Origin: Chitinophagaceae bacterium PMP191F
GTDB lineage: Bacteria > Bacteroidota > Bacteroidia > Chitinophagales > Chitinophagaceae
Assembly: GCA_001302245.1 (NCBI GenBank)
Contig: LGYU01000022.1
Coordinates: forward strand, 1-64,000
Direction of reading: 5' to 3'
Length of the DNA: 64,000 nucleotides
Below are positions 9,180 to 17,567 of the stretch, piece by piece. Within the stretch, counting starts at the first letter, position 1. Each line of letters begins with the position of its first letter. The position numbers and the translations under genes were made by a program. The notes below the pieces were generated by a model. That model saw only the letters and a program-made list of their open reading frames with translations, made no database searches and was not told where the DNA came from.

Positions 9180-9194
9180 ATTGCTGATGTTGTG
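9180..9194 (+). repeat. 15-bp direct repeat flanking the serine hydrolase gene, copy 1
   Basis: attgctgatgttgtg, repeated exactly at 10604-10618. The two copies bracket the CDS at 9300-10526, and both neighbourhoods also share ctcaaaat and tttgag words with the gap at 11827-11966. Confidence 0.7.
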
Positions 9195-9299
9195 ATTTCG
9201 GAATTTTGAGATTGATAAAACAGCAACGGTTTGTTATGTCAAATGAAATCACCAGCTCTCAAAATCAGAGGTCTCTAAATGGATGTCTTCATTTGCACA

Positions 9300-10526
9300 T
9301 TATCTAAGGCTTTTTAACACAGCAGCAATCAGTCCATCCATCGCATTGGCCTCAATCCAGCGGGTTACAATGATCAGGTCGTGTTCCTGGTCTATGTAGA
9401 TAATGTTACTGCCTGCACCCACATGTGCAAATGCTGTGGCCGGTGCACTTGGATACAATTTTTTATCGGTATTGAGGAAATAGTTCATAAAACCATACGT
9501 AGGCTGTGCGGTGGTGGGGGTTCTGGCCATTTTCAGCCATGCTTCAGAAAGTATTTGCTGGTCATTCCATTTGCCATTGCGTAAAGTCAGGTAGCCAAAA
9601 CGTGCCTGGTCAAAAGCATTGATGAACAGCCCTCCGCCCCAGTGTGATCCACCGCTCACAGATTGCATCAGTTGTCCGTCGATAACCACCCAGGAGTTTT
9701 CATAACCTGTCCAGCGCCAGAGGTTGGAAGCACCGATGGGATCCATTACTTTTTCTTTCAAAACCACCGGTAATGGTTTGCGCCACAAGTTGAGTGCTGC
9801 CAGTGCCAGTACATTCACGCGCGTATCGTTGTATTTGTATACGGCGCCAGGTTCATTGCGTTTGCGGGTGAGCCATTCTGATGAATTACCCTGCGGACGA
9901 TCGGCCCAGTCAGGTTTGCCCCATAAAGTGCCTTCCCAGTCGCTGGTCTGGCGCAGCAGATGTTCCCAGGATATCTTTTTATTGTGTTCCGTATCAAACA
10001 GGTCAATCACATCTTTCTGGTTAAGCTGATCAGCTTTATTGGTAGCCAGTCTGTCCGGTTGCCAGGGAATGATCGGCGCCATATAGGTATATACTTTGTC
10101 CTGTACATTGGCAATCATGCCCTGATCGTATGCGATACCTACTACAGAAGAAAGAAAACTTTTGGCCACGCTGAATGTGAGATCAGATCGCTGTGGTTCG
10201 CCCCATTCTGCTACGATATACCCGTTTTTGATAATGAGCCCTGTTGCCGGCCCACGTTCTTTCATAGGACCAACAGGAAAGCCAAAGGGCTCACGACCAA
10301 AAGCACTTTGATAATGCGCCTGTTTCAGATCGCGCGGTTCTTTGGTTTCATGCTCAATGGCGTATTGAATGGCCTGTTGCAACAACACAGAATCCATATT
10401 CATGGCCTGCGGACTACGGTGTTCCCATACACCGGGTTTGGGATAATACACCGTTGTTTTTTTAGATTGGGCAAACAAGGTGGCAGTAGTGAATACGAAC
10501 AATGAAACGATACCGATAACGCGCAT
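9300..10526 (-). CDS. Serine hydrolase, beta-lactamase/CubicO family
   Basis: I start the gene at 10526, where a signal peptide begins (MRVIGIVSLFVFTTATLFAQ), because the longer frame adds 69 residues without family character. The resulting 408-residue protein has the serine beta-lactamase fold motifs: Ser119-Val-Ala-Lys122 (SxxK), a Tyr232-Asn-Asp in place of YxN, and a late His-Val-Gly (HxG in place of KTG). Members are periplasmic esterases, D-aminopeptidases or penicillin-binding-like hydrolases, so the substrate cannot be named. It is monocistronic, with exact 15-bp repeats on each side. Confidence 0.85.
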   Translation of the reverse strand: MRVIGIVSLFVFTTATLFAQSKKTTVYYPKPGVWEHRSPQAMNMDSVLLQQAIQYAIEHETKEPRDLKQAHYQSAFGREPFGFPVGPMKERGPATGLIIKNGYIVAEWGEPQRSDLTFSVAKSFLSSVVGIAYDQGMIANVQDKVYTYMAPIIPWQPDRLATNKADQLNQKDVIDLFDTEHNKKISWEHLLRQTSDWEGTLWGKPDWADRPQGNSSEWLTRKRNEPGAVYKYNDTRVNVLALAALNLWRKPLPVVLKEKVMDPIGASNLWRWTGYENSWVVIDGQLMQSVSGGSHWGGGLFINAFDQARFGYLTLRNGKWNDQQILSEAWLKMARTPTTAQPTYGFMNYFLNTDKKLYPSAPATAFAHVGAGSNIIYIDQEHDLIIVTRWIEANAMDGLIAAVLKSLR

Positions 10527-10603
10527 ACAAATCTGTTTAGCGATGAACAAAGTGTTGGCATTGCAATAAATTCCAAAATCCTCACATCTCAAAATATTAA
10601 GGG

Positions 10604-10618
10604 ATTGCTGATGTTGTG
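10604..10618 (+). repeat. 15-bp direct repeat flanking the serine hydrolase gene, copy 2
   Basis: Identical to 9180-9194. A reversed partial word (atcagcaat, 10705-10713) follows ~90 bp later, making the 10604-10713 interval a loose palindrome upstream of glucokinase. Confidence 0.7.
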
Positions 10619-10761
10619 GTGGCGGCATTTTTGTGATATATGAATAAACGAACTGATATACGGTGTATGGTGTTGGAGCCAATCCCAATATCTCAAATCT
10701 CCATATCAGCAATAAAGTTGATACTTTTACCATTCATTGGCCCTATTAAAATCAGTAGCAT

Positions 10762-11826
10762 ATGGCAATACATCGTTCAGGCTGGCCTATTCCGCTTTTT
10801 TTACCACGACTTACTACTCCTGACAGTAAGGATAAGATCATTCTGGCTGGCGATATCGGCGGTACCAAAACACATCTGGCATTGTATCGTTCTACCGGCA
10901 TCGGCGTTACACTCATCCGGGATTTTAAATATGCTTCAGGTGAACATGCTTCCTTTATGGATATTTACAAGCTGTTCACTGAACAGGATGCTTCCCTGCA
11001 ACCCGACGCGATCTGTCTGGGCGTGGCAGGCCCTGTATTGAACGGAAAGGTCAATTTTACCAATCTTTCCTGGGAAATAGATAGTACAGCCATCAAAAAT
11101 GAAACAGGCGTAAAACAGGTTTCGCTGATCAACGACCTGGAAGCTTTTGCATTCGGACTGGCAGCGTTGCAGCCGGATGATTTCATTACCATTCATCCGG
11201 GTAAAAAAGACAGTACCGGCAACATGGCTATCATTGCGCCTGGCACCGGGCTGGGAGAGGCCGGCCTGTACTGGGATGGCAATTATTTTTATCCTTTCCC
11301 CACCGAAGGCGGACACTGTGAGTTTGCCCCGCGTAATGAAGAAGATATTGAACTGTATCGGTTTTTACAGAAAAAATATGGCATTGTAAGCTGGGAGCGA
11401 TTGATTGCTGGTCCAGGTATTATGGACCTGTATCATTTTGTACGTGATGTACAGAAAATGGAAGAGCCCGCCTGGCTTACTGACGAGCTGAAGGCAAACA
11501 AAGATGATTCAGCTGTGATAAGCGAAGCTGCATTGTTGAAAAAGGCGCCTGTCTGCATTAAGACCATGGAGTTGTTTACGCGCTACCTGGCACAGGAATC
11601 TGCCAACCTGGTACTGAAAATGAAAGCTACGGGTGGCTTGTTCCTGGGTGGTGGCATTCCTCCTAAAATTGCTCCTTTACTGCTGGAGAAAAGTTTTTTG
11701 CAACATTACCTGGAGTGCGACAGGATGGAAGCTTTGCTGCAAAGCGCGTTCATCAGTATTATTAAACACGATACTACAGCATTGCTGGGAACAGCGTATT
11801 ATGGAGCTTATGGAAAGGCAAATTAA
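10762..11826 (+). CDS. glk: Glucokinase
   Basis: A 354-residue cytoplasmic enzyme that phosphorylates glucose with ATP. Motifs of the bacterial glucokinase family are clear: LAGDIGGTKTHLAL phosphate-binding loop near residue 30, INDLEAFAFGL, APGTGLGEAGL, and PTEGGHCEFAPR, which carries the Glu/His pair typical of the glucose site. A GGGIPPKI segment lies near the C-terminus. The ~25 residues before the phosphate loop are longer than usual, so a slightly later start is possible, but no better ATG precedes the domain. It faces the ABC-F gene convergently. It supports glucose entry from the maltodextrin and trehalose enzymes encoded elsewhere in the window. Confidence 0.92.
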   Translation: MAIHRSGWPIPLFLPRLTTPDSKDKIILAGDIGGTKTHLALYRSTGIGVTLIRDFKYASGEHASFMDIYKLFTEQDASLQPDAICLGVAGPVLNGKVNFTNLSWEIDSTAIKNETGVKQVSLINDLEAFAFGLAALQPDDFITIHPGKKDSTGNMAIIAPGTGLGEAGLYWDGNYFYPFPTEGGHCEFAPRNEEDIELYRFLQKKYGIVSWERLIAGPGIMDLYHFVRDVQKMEEPAWLTDELKANKDDSAVISEAALLKKAPVCIKTMELFTRYLAQESANLVLKMKATGGLFLGGGIPPKIAPLLLEKSFLQHYLECDRMEALLQSAFISIIKHDTTALLGTAYYGAYGKAN

Positions 11827-11958
11827 TTAGCCAATGTGCGAATGCTGTATCTCGGGATTGCGATTTTGAGATGTAGTGATCGCAAATACTTTTGAATAAA
11901 TCACTACATCTCTCAACCACTACATTGCTCATCATTTGCACATCTGCACATTAGCTAA
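11827..11958. repeat. Nested quasi-palindrome between convergent genes
   Basis: Outer arms 11827-11839 and 11946-11958 (ttagccaatgtgc against its complement, 12 of 13) enclose perfect 13-bp inner arms, 11868-11880 and 11900-11912 (gagatgtagtgat and its complement). The structure fills the whole gap between glk and the ABC-F gene and could terminate both transcripts. Its words (tttgcaca, gcacatt) also occur in the other intergenic repeats. Confidence 0.75.
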
Positions 11959-11966
11959 TTTGCGTA

Positions 11967-13985
11967 TTACTGATTTTCCAGTTCCATGATCTTCTCAAAC
12001 ACCTGTTCGTACTGCACATTCAACTGAGAGAGTTCTGTACTGGCTTTTTTATAGTCAGTTTCAGCCTGCAGGAATTTGCTTTTGTCTGCATACACTTCCG
12101 GGGAGGCCATCATAGCTTCCAGTTCCGTTTTTTGTTTATTCAGCTGTGCGATCTTTTCTTCCAGTTGTTGAAAAATACGCTGCTGTTTCTGCAACTCCTT
12201 TTTCAGCTCTTTGTTAATAGGCTGTGGTGTCGCCGGCGCAGCGGGCTGGGGTGTATTGGCGGGTGTCTGAGGTACAGCTGTATTTTCAGGCTTTGTACTT
12301 CGTATTTCAGGCTTCGTGTTTTCAGCTTCAGGCTTTACCTTTTCAGATTTCTGACTTGCACCTTCTGACTTCTTGCCTTCCGCTTTCCTTTTTCTTTCTT
12401 TCCATTCAGACCACTCATCATAACCACCGGCAAATACTTTGATCTTCTGTTCGTCAATTTCCCAGATGGTATTGGCCACCTTACTTACAAAATAGCGGTC
12501 GTGGCTAACCAGTATCAGGCTACCTTCATATTTTTTTAATGCTTCTACCAGCAATTCCACAGAGTGCATATCCAGATGGTTGGTAGGCTCATCCAGCATC
12601 AGGAAATTACCTTTACCAACAATGGTTTTAGCTAGTGCAACACGCGCTTTTTCACCACCGCTTAATACTTTGATCTTTTTATCACTGTCATCGCCGCTGA
12701 ACAGGAAACAACCTAAAAGCGTACGTAACTCCTGTTCTGTTTTTTGGCTACCGGCTGTTTTCATCTCTTCCAACACGGTATTGTTCAGGTCGAGTGATTC
12801 CAACTGGTGCTGGGCGTAAAAGCTTTCTTCCACATTATGCCCCCAGCGACGATCGCCATTGTAAGATTCAATGCCGGCAATAATACGCAGCAGGGTACTT
12901 TTCCCTTTACCGTTGGCCCCAATCAATGCGATCTTATCGCCACGGTTTATTTCGGCTTCGGCATCGTCAACAATAACATTGTCGCCGAATTTTTTAGTAA
13001 TGTGTTTCAGTTCGCATAATATCTTGCCGGGCACTTTGTCAATACGGAAGTTGATGCGCAGATCCGGACGTTCTATTACCACATCTTCCAGACGGTCCAG
13101 TTTGTCCAGCCGTTTCATGGCACTTTGTGCAGCCGCAGCTTTTGATGCTTTGGCTTTGAAACGTTCAATAAAGCGTTCCTGCTGGCGGATATAATCCTGC
13201 TGGTTTTCAAACGCACGTTGCATCAGCTCCACACGTTGTTCCTTTTCAGTTTCGTAAAACTCATAGTTCCCATTGTAAATGTGCAGCTGACGTTGGTACA
13301 GCTCTACAATTTTGGTTACCATGCGGTTCAGGAAAAATTTATCGTGACTTACAATTACTACCGATCCCTGGTAATGCGTCAGGTATTTTTCCAGCCACTC
13401 AATAGAGGGCATATCCAGGTGGTTGGTAGGTTCGTCCAGCAGCAGCAGATCGGGTTGCTGCAAGATCATTTTGGCCAGCAACACACGCATACGCCAGCCA
13501 CCACTGAATTCGCGGTAAGGGCGTTGCAGATCGGCATTGCTGAAACCAAGACCCTGCAAAACCTCTTCTGTTTTATGATGGATATTATAACCACCCAGGG
13601 TTTCCAGTTCATGCAGTTTATCCGTATACTGGTGCAACAGGTCTTCTGCGCCTGTTTTTTCCAGTTCTTTACCAATCTCTTCAATTTCTTTTTCCAATTG
13701 CTGCACACGTTCAAAAGCGCTGAGCGCCACCTGCAGAATTGAATCATTGGTATCAAAGCTCAGCAGATCCTGGTGCAGGTAACCAATGGAGGTACCGCGA
13801 CTGCGTTCTACTGTGCCTGCTGAGGGTAAATATTCACCCACCAGTACTTTCAACAGGGTTGATTTTCCTGTTCCGTTAAAACCGATCAACCCGATACGTT
13901 CGTTGGGTTGAATGTGCCAGGTTGCATCCTGAACAATAGTTCTTGCACCAAATTCAAAAGTTACATTCGTAAAACCAGCCAGCAT
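11967..13985 (-). CDS. ABC-F family ATPase
   Basis: A 672-residue soluble protein with two ABC domains and no membrane segment. Domain 1 has Walker A GFNGTGKST (residues 35-43), signature FSGGWRMRV and Walker B LLLLDEPTNHLD. Domain 2 has GANGKGKST, LSGGEKARV and FLMLDEPTNHLD. The two are joined by a basic inter-domain linker with QQDYIRQQERFIERFKAKASKAAAA, typical of ABC-F factors that act on the ribosome. A low-complexity Lys/Pro/Glu/Thr stretch follows, then a C-terminal coiled coil like the Uup/YdiF tail. The role in relieving stalled ribosomes or in antibiotic protection is inferred from the family; the subfamily (Uup-like or YdiF-like) is not settled. Confidence 0.9.
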   Translation of the reverse strand: MLAGFTNVTFEFGARTIVQDATWHIQPNERIGLIGFNGTGKSTLLKVLVGEYLPSAGTVERSRGTSIGYLHQDLLSFDTNDSILQVALSAFERVQQLEKEIEEIGKELEKTGAEDLLHQYTDKLHELETLGGYNIHHKTEEVLQGLGFSNADLQRPYREFSGGWRMRVLLAKMILQQPDLLLLDEPTNHLDMPSIEWLEKYLTHYQGSVVIVSHDKFFLNRMVTKIVELYQRQLHIYNGNYEFYETEKEQRVELMQRAFENQQDYIRQQERFIERFKAKASKAAAAQSAMKRLDKLDRLEDVVIERPDLRINFRIDKVPGKILCELKHITKKFGDNVIVDDAEAEINRGDKIALIGANGKGKSTLLRIIAGIESYNGDRRWGHNVEESFYAQHQLESLDLNNTVLEEMKTAGSQKTEQELRTLLGCFLFSGDDSDKKIKVLSGGEKARVALAKTIVGKGNFLMLDEPTNHLDMHSVELLVEALKKYEGSLILVSHDRYFVSKVANTIWEIDEQKIKVFAGGYDEWSEWKERKRKAEGKKSEGASQKSEKVKPEAENTKPEIRSTKPENTAVPQTPANTPQPAAPATPQPINKELKKELQKQQRIFQQLEEKIAQLNKQKTELEAMMASPEVYADKSKFLQAETDYKKASTELSQLNVQYEQVFEKIMELENQ

Positions 13986-14159
13986 AAGTATTTAGTTATA
14001 TCAATTTTTCTTAAATCGTGAATTCAGGGGCAAATATTATTTCCTGAAATTATATTCGCGTTTAGCGTTTTTGTTCGATATTCAGCCTTTCCGGCGCAAA
14101 AATACTACAATCATTACGTAAACATTTAACTGCTATCTTTATCCAAATTTGGAACGCAT

Positions 14160-14762
14160 ATGAAAAAGGCTGTTTTAACAATTTTACTGCTATTGGTAGC
14201 GGGTTTCGTGGTATATTGGTTGGGTTGTAAAGGCAAAGACAAACCTGCTACTGAAGAAGAAAAACAACAGCCCCTTTCTATTGGCGCCAATACCGATGTG
14301 TTTAATACTTCTTTTCGCAACCTGCTGACAGCCTATTATGGCGTAAAAGATGCACTGTTTGCAGGCGATACAGCTAAAGCATCCGCAGCGGCACTGAAAC
14401 TGGCTACTGCATCTGACAGTCTGAAACTGGACCAGATCCAGGGCGACAGCACCGGTATGATCAGGGAGACTGCTAAAATTTATACCGGAACTATTGTTGG
14501 TTCTGCTACTGCCCTGGCTGGTGAAACCTCCCTGGAAAATAAAAGGAAAGAATTTGCCAATACTGCCGATGCGTTATGGACACTGATCCGCACAGTGAAA
14601 TATAGCGGCGAAAAGTTATACTGGGAATTTTGCCCAATGGCCTTCAATAATAAAGGTGCATATTGGGTTAGCGACGATGCTGCCATCAAAAATCCTTATT
14701 TCGGCTCCCAAATGCCTACCTGTGGTAATGTGGAAGATTCGGTGGATTATTCGAAGAAGTAG
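14160..14762 (+). CDS. DUF3347-domain exported protein
   Basis: A 200-residue protein with an N-terminal hydrophobic segment ending in a WLGC lipobox-like sequence, so it is exported and probably lipid-anchored. The remainder is a helical DUF3347 domain. Its diagnostic C-terminal block is present: CPMAFNNKGAYWVSD followed by IKNPYFGSQMPTCG. DUF3347 domains often occur with copper-handling or CusB-type efflux proteins, and the conserved Cys, Met and His-poor block suggests soft-metal binding (inference). No metal transporter gene is adjacent here. The stop is followed by a mosaic intergenic repeat. Confidence 0.85.
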   Translation: MKKAVLTILLLLVAGFVVYWLGCKGKDKPATEEEKQQPLSIGANTDVFNTSFRNLLTAYYGVKDALFAGDTAKASAAALKLATASDSLKLDQIQGDSTGMIRETAKIYTGTIVGSATALAGETSLENKRKEFANTADALWTLIRTVKYSGEKLYWEFCPMAFNNKGAYWVSDDAAIKNPYFGSQMPTCGNVEDSVDYSKK

Positions 14763-15068
14763 TTTAGTTAACGCTCAACGTAGAACGCTTAATGCTTAAC
14801 GCTGAAGGCAAAGCCATGAGCAGAAGACAAGAGGAATTTGCTATTAGCAAAATACAGCCTTGTGCCTTAGTTTCTTTGTGCGCATCATAACCATTAAAAA
14901 AATCAAACCATCCAGCCATCTGACATCTCCATTTTCAAATTTGCACATTCTCAAATTTTCAAATTCGCCCACACGTTCACCATACTGCTTCGTCCGTTCT
15001 TCACATTACGGTAACACTTTCAACAGGAAATAAATAGTTTTCTCGTCTAAAACCGAAAATTAACGCAC
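14763..15068. repeat. Mosaic intergenic repeat, copy B
   Basis: This 306-bp gap has no gene. It is built of words shared with other gaps. The 36-bp block 14929-14964 matches 23091-23126 at 35 of 36 positions, and its first 21 bases are the exact reverse complement of 62184-62204. Low-complexity sets such as aacgctcaacg/aacgcttaatgcttaacgc (14767-14805) and caaaccatccagccatct (14904-14921) also recur in related forms in the gaps at 22927-23437 and 62178-62467. Confidence 0.85.
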
Positions 15069-16631
15069 ATGAGGAAATTACTCACCGGTTTCCTGGCATT
15101 GGGCATTGCCGGAACTGTTATGGCGCAGGGAGATGCGCCGGATGCAGCCATTGTACAGAAGATCCGGGAAGAAGGATTGAAAAATTCAAAGGTCATGGAC
15201 ATCGTTTTTTATCTTACCGATGCCAACGGACCACGGCTTACCAATTCACCAGGTTATCTGAAAGCCGCCAACTGGGCAAAGTCAAAACTGACAGAGTTTG
15301 GACTGGAAAGTGCTCAGCTGGAACCCTGGGGTGACTGGGGTAAAGGATGGGAACTGGAAAAATCCTACATCGCCATGACTGCGCCTTATTACAGGCCGCT
15401 GATCGCTTTCCCGAAAACATGGACCTCCAGCACCAAAGGTGTACAACATACCGAAGTAATTATTGTTGATGCCAAAGATTCAGCAGAACTGCAAACATAT
15501 AAAGGCAAGCTGAAAGGTAAACTGGTATTGATCCCACGCACAGATACACTGATCCCTTCCTACAAACCGGATGCTACCCGCATAACGGATGAGGAATTGC
15601 AGAAAATGGAAGATTACAAACCCAATCCGCAACCCGGGGGGCCACGTGGAGGCTTTCCCCGTGGTGGCCGTGGTCCGGGTGCAGGTCTGAATCCTGCTGT
15701 ATTGCGTGAGTTTGCGCAGAAAGACGGAGCGGTAGCCTTACTGAGTACCAGCCCGCGTGGTCGTGATGGTACTTTGTTTGTACAGGGCGGTGGTGCTTAC
15801 GATGGTAAATCACCGGAGAATTTCCTGGACATTATGCTTGCGTATGAAGATTACATGAGCATTCAGCGCCTGGTACAGCACAACATCCCTGTAAAACTGG
15901 ATGTGGAAGTAAAAAGTAAGTTCTATACCAGCGATCTGAAAGGATATAATGTGGTAGCTGAGATCAAAGGAACAGATCCCACGCTGAAAGAAGAACTGGT
16001 AATGGTGGGTGGTCACCTGGATTCATGGCACAGTGCTATGGGCGCTACGGACAATGCCGCCGGTTGTGCCGTGATGATGGAAGCATTGCGCATTCTGAAA
16101 GCCATTGGTGTAAAACCCCGTCGTACCATCCGCATTGCATTGTGGGGTGGTGAAGAGCAGGGCCTGCATGGTTCACGCAATTATGTACGCAACCACTTTA
16201 CAGATACCACTACACGTCGTTATAACGCTGCGGGTGACAAAGTTTCTGTGTATTTCAACCTCGACAACGGAACCGGTAAGATCCGTGGTATTTATACACA
16301 AGGCAATGAACAGATCAAACCCATCTTTGCACAATGGCTTACGCCTTTCAAAGACCTGGGAGCTGCTACGGTTACCACACAAAATACCGGCGGTACCGAT
16401 CACCAGTCGTTTGATGGCGTAGGATTGCCCGGATTCCAGTTTATACAGGACGTAATTGAATACAATACCCGTACACACCATACCAATATGGATAGCTACG
16501 ATCACCTGCAGGCAGATGACCTGAAACAGGCAGCTACCATCGTTGCGTCGTTTGTGTACAACGCGGCACAACGCGATGCGAAAATGCCCCGTAAACCCGC
16601 CAGCCAGCAACAGGGCGGTGGCAGGTTCTAA
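15069..16631 (+). CDS. M28-family zinc aminopeptidase with PA domain
   Basis: A 520-residue exported protease (signal peptide ending GTVMAQG). A PA-like insert occupies the first half and carries a Gly/Arg/Pro-rich disordered loop at residues ~186-206. The M28 catalytic domain follows with all zinc-site motifs: GGHLDSW (His, Asp), GATDNAAG (bridging Asp), WGGEEQGLHGS (general base Glu-Glu), LDN and THHTNMDSYDHL (last His). The family removes N-terminal amino acids from peptides in the periplasm or outside the cell. The Gly-rich loop is an addition not expected in the core fold. A strong terminator follows 20 bp after the stop, so this is a single-gene unit. Confidence 0.92.
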   Translation: MRKLLTGFLALGIAGTVMAQGDAPDAAIVQKIREEGLKNSKVMDIVFYLTDANGPRLTNSPGYLKAANWAKSKLTEFGLESAQLEPWGDWGKGWELEKSYIAMTAPYYRPLIAFPKTWTSSTKGVQHTEVIIVDAKDSAELQTYKGKLKGKLVLIPRTDTLIPSYKPDATRITDEELQKMEDYKPNPQPGGPRGGFPRGGRGPGAGLNPAVLREFAQKDGAVALLSTSPRGRDGTLFVQGGGAYDGKSPENFLDIMLAYEDYMSIQRLVQHNIPVKLDVEVKSKFYTSDLKGYNVVAEIKGTDPTLKEELVMVGGHLDSWHSAMGATDNAAGCAVMMEALRILKAIGVKPRRTIRIALWGGEEQGLHGSRNYVRNHFTDTTTRRYNAAGDKVSVYFNLDNGTGKIRGIYTQGNEQIKPIFAQWLTPFKDLGAATVTTQNTGGTDHQSFDGVGLPGFQFIQDVIEYNTRTHHTNMDSYDHLQADDLKQAATIVASFVYNAAQRDAKMPRKPASQQQGGGRF

Positions 16632-16651
16632 ATAAAAGATTACCTGTTCTT

Positions 16652-16685
16652 AAAAAGCTGTTCCATTTCCGGAACAGCTTTTTTT
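16652..16685 (+). terminator. Intrinsic terminator of the M28 gene
   Basis: aaaaagctgttcc and ggaacagcttttt form a ~13-bp stem with a 4-6-nt loop, followed by a T-run (16679-16685), 20 bp after the peptidase stop codon. Confidence 0.9.
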
Positions 16686-17151
16686 AATTATGAGCAGCTT
16701 TATGAGCTTGGACCGGGTAAATATTACACTGCATGGTTGCCGCAGCCGTTTTATGACCGAACCGTTTGATCCGCAATACTTGGTGAAAATGACTACAAAA
16801 CTGGATATGCTAGCCCTGGTAAGAGAGAGGGCAAACGCCGGCATCATTTGCCCTATTGGAAGCATGTTTTGGAAATATTTACAGGCTGATAATGCCTGGA
16901 TGATATAGAAACATTTTGTACATCGTGAAGCCCGGAACTGGTGACTGTACACCTGGTGGAACCTTTCGGCAAGTCATCTGACTAAAAGATAGAATTAGGC
17001 CATTTATACACATTTGTGAATAAAAAATCCCGCCATAATGGCAGGATTTTTTGATAATGTCATATTTATCAACAGAATGTGGAAAAGTAAATTTGTCCGT
17101 TCCCCGTGGAACAGTAATTGTCTGTAATGCGCGTGGGGCGTGAATTACAGC
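16686..17151. other. Gap with no convincing gene beyond the terminators
   Basis: Overlapping frames exist on both strands (16690-16908 plus, 16650-16952 minus), but neither shows a family, a signal peptide or an initiation context, and the minus one runs through the terminator at 16652-16685. The end of the gap holds the terminator of the small minus-strand gene. Confidence 0.55.
17022..17052 (-). terminator. Terminator of the 49-residue membrane protein gene
   Basis: aaaaaatcc/ggatttttt with an inner gcc/ggc pair around ataat. It reads as a terminator on both strands, but the only gene running into it is the minus-strand small gene, whose stop is 100 bp upstream of it. Confidence 0.8.
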
Positions 17152-17301
17152 TTAAATAATGTTCATCGCCTTCACAAAGAAAGTACATACAAAAGGAATG
17201 ATCATGGTAAGATATTCCCAATGTTGATCAATAGCGAATAGTAAACCTGCAGTTGAGATCAGGAACAATGCCCAGTACAAACCTTTTGATTTATTTTCCA
17301 T
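17152..17301 (-). CDS. Small two-helix membrane protein (49 residues)
   Basis: A clean short frame from ATG at 17301 to TAA at 17152. It begins MENKSKGLYWALFLISTAG and continues with a polar hinge (IDQHWEY) and a second hydrophobic helix ending in VKAMNII. Predicted helices are residues ~8-24 and ~31-47, with Lys residues placed as expected for both ends inside the cytoplasm. A TAnnTTTG promoter-like element lies just upstream and a terminator downstream, so this looks like a real monocistronic gene. The composition (Trp, Phe, Ile in helices, charged ends) is protein-like, not random. Function unknown; no family recognised. Confidence 0.7.
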   Translation of the reverse strand: MENKSKGLYWALFLISTAGLLFAIDQHWEYLTMIIPFVCTFFVKAMNII

Positions 17302-17320
17302 GCTGATGGTAGAATTTTTG

Positions 17321-17352
17321 CAAAAATAAAGCGGAATAATTTATTATAACAA
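17321..17352 (-). promoter_or_regulatory. Promoter-like element for the 49-residue gene
   Basis: On the minus strand, TTG (17350-17352) and TATTTTTG (17321-17328) are separated by 21 bases, resembling the Bacteroidota -33 TTTG / -7 TAnnTTTG pattern. The ATG lies 20 bases further on. Such AT-rich motifs arise by chance, so this is tentative. Confidence 0.45.
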
Positions 17353-17567
17353 TTTGTAAGTGTGTTTTTTGGGATGGTGCGAAACTTTTTATTTCTTTGA
17401 TAGGGAACGCCTTATTGACCCGGATTCCGGGAGCAACGCCCTGCCGATAAGAAAACCTTATTCACTGCGAAAACTAACCACTGAGCGTTTAAATCCTTGT
17501 GAAAAAATCATATTGTGTAATTAATACACTTTGTGATAAATTAGCTGCTCTTTTGCTTAAAACAGGC

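Noticed and set aside
16690-16908. A 72-codon plus-strand frame and an overlapping 100-codon minus frame after the M28 gene
   Set aside because: The two frames compete, neither has a family or signal, and the minus frame crosses the M28 terminator.
17499-17567. GTG start extending MalQ by 23 residues
   Set aside because: The extension precedes the first starch-binding domain, shows no signal peptide or conservation-like pattern, and tandem ATGs at 17568/17571 fit the domain start.
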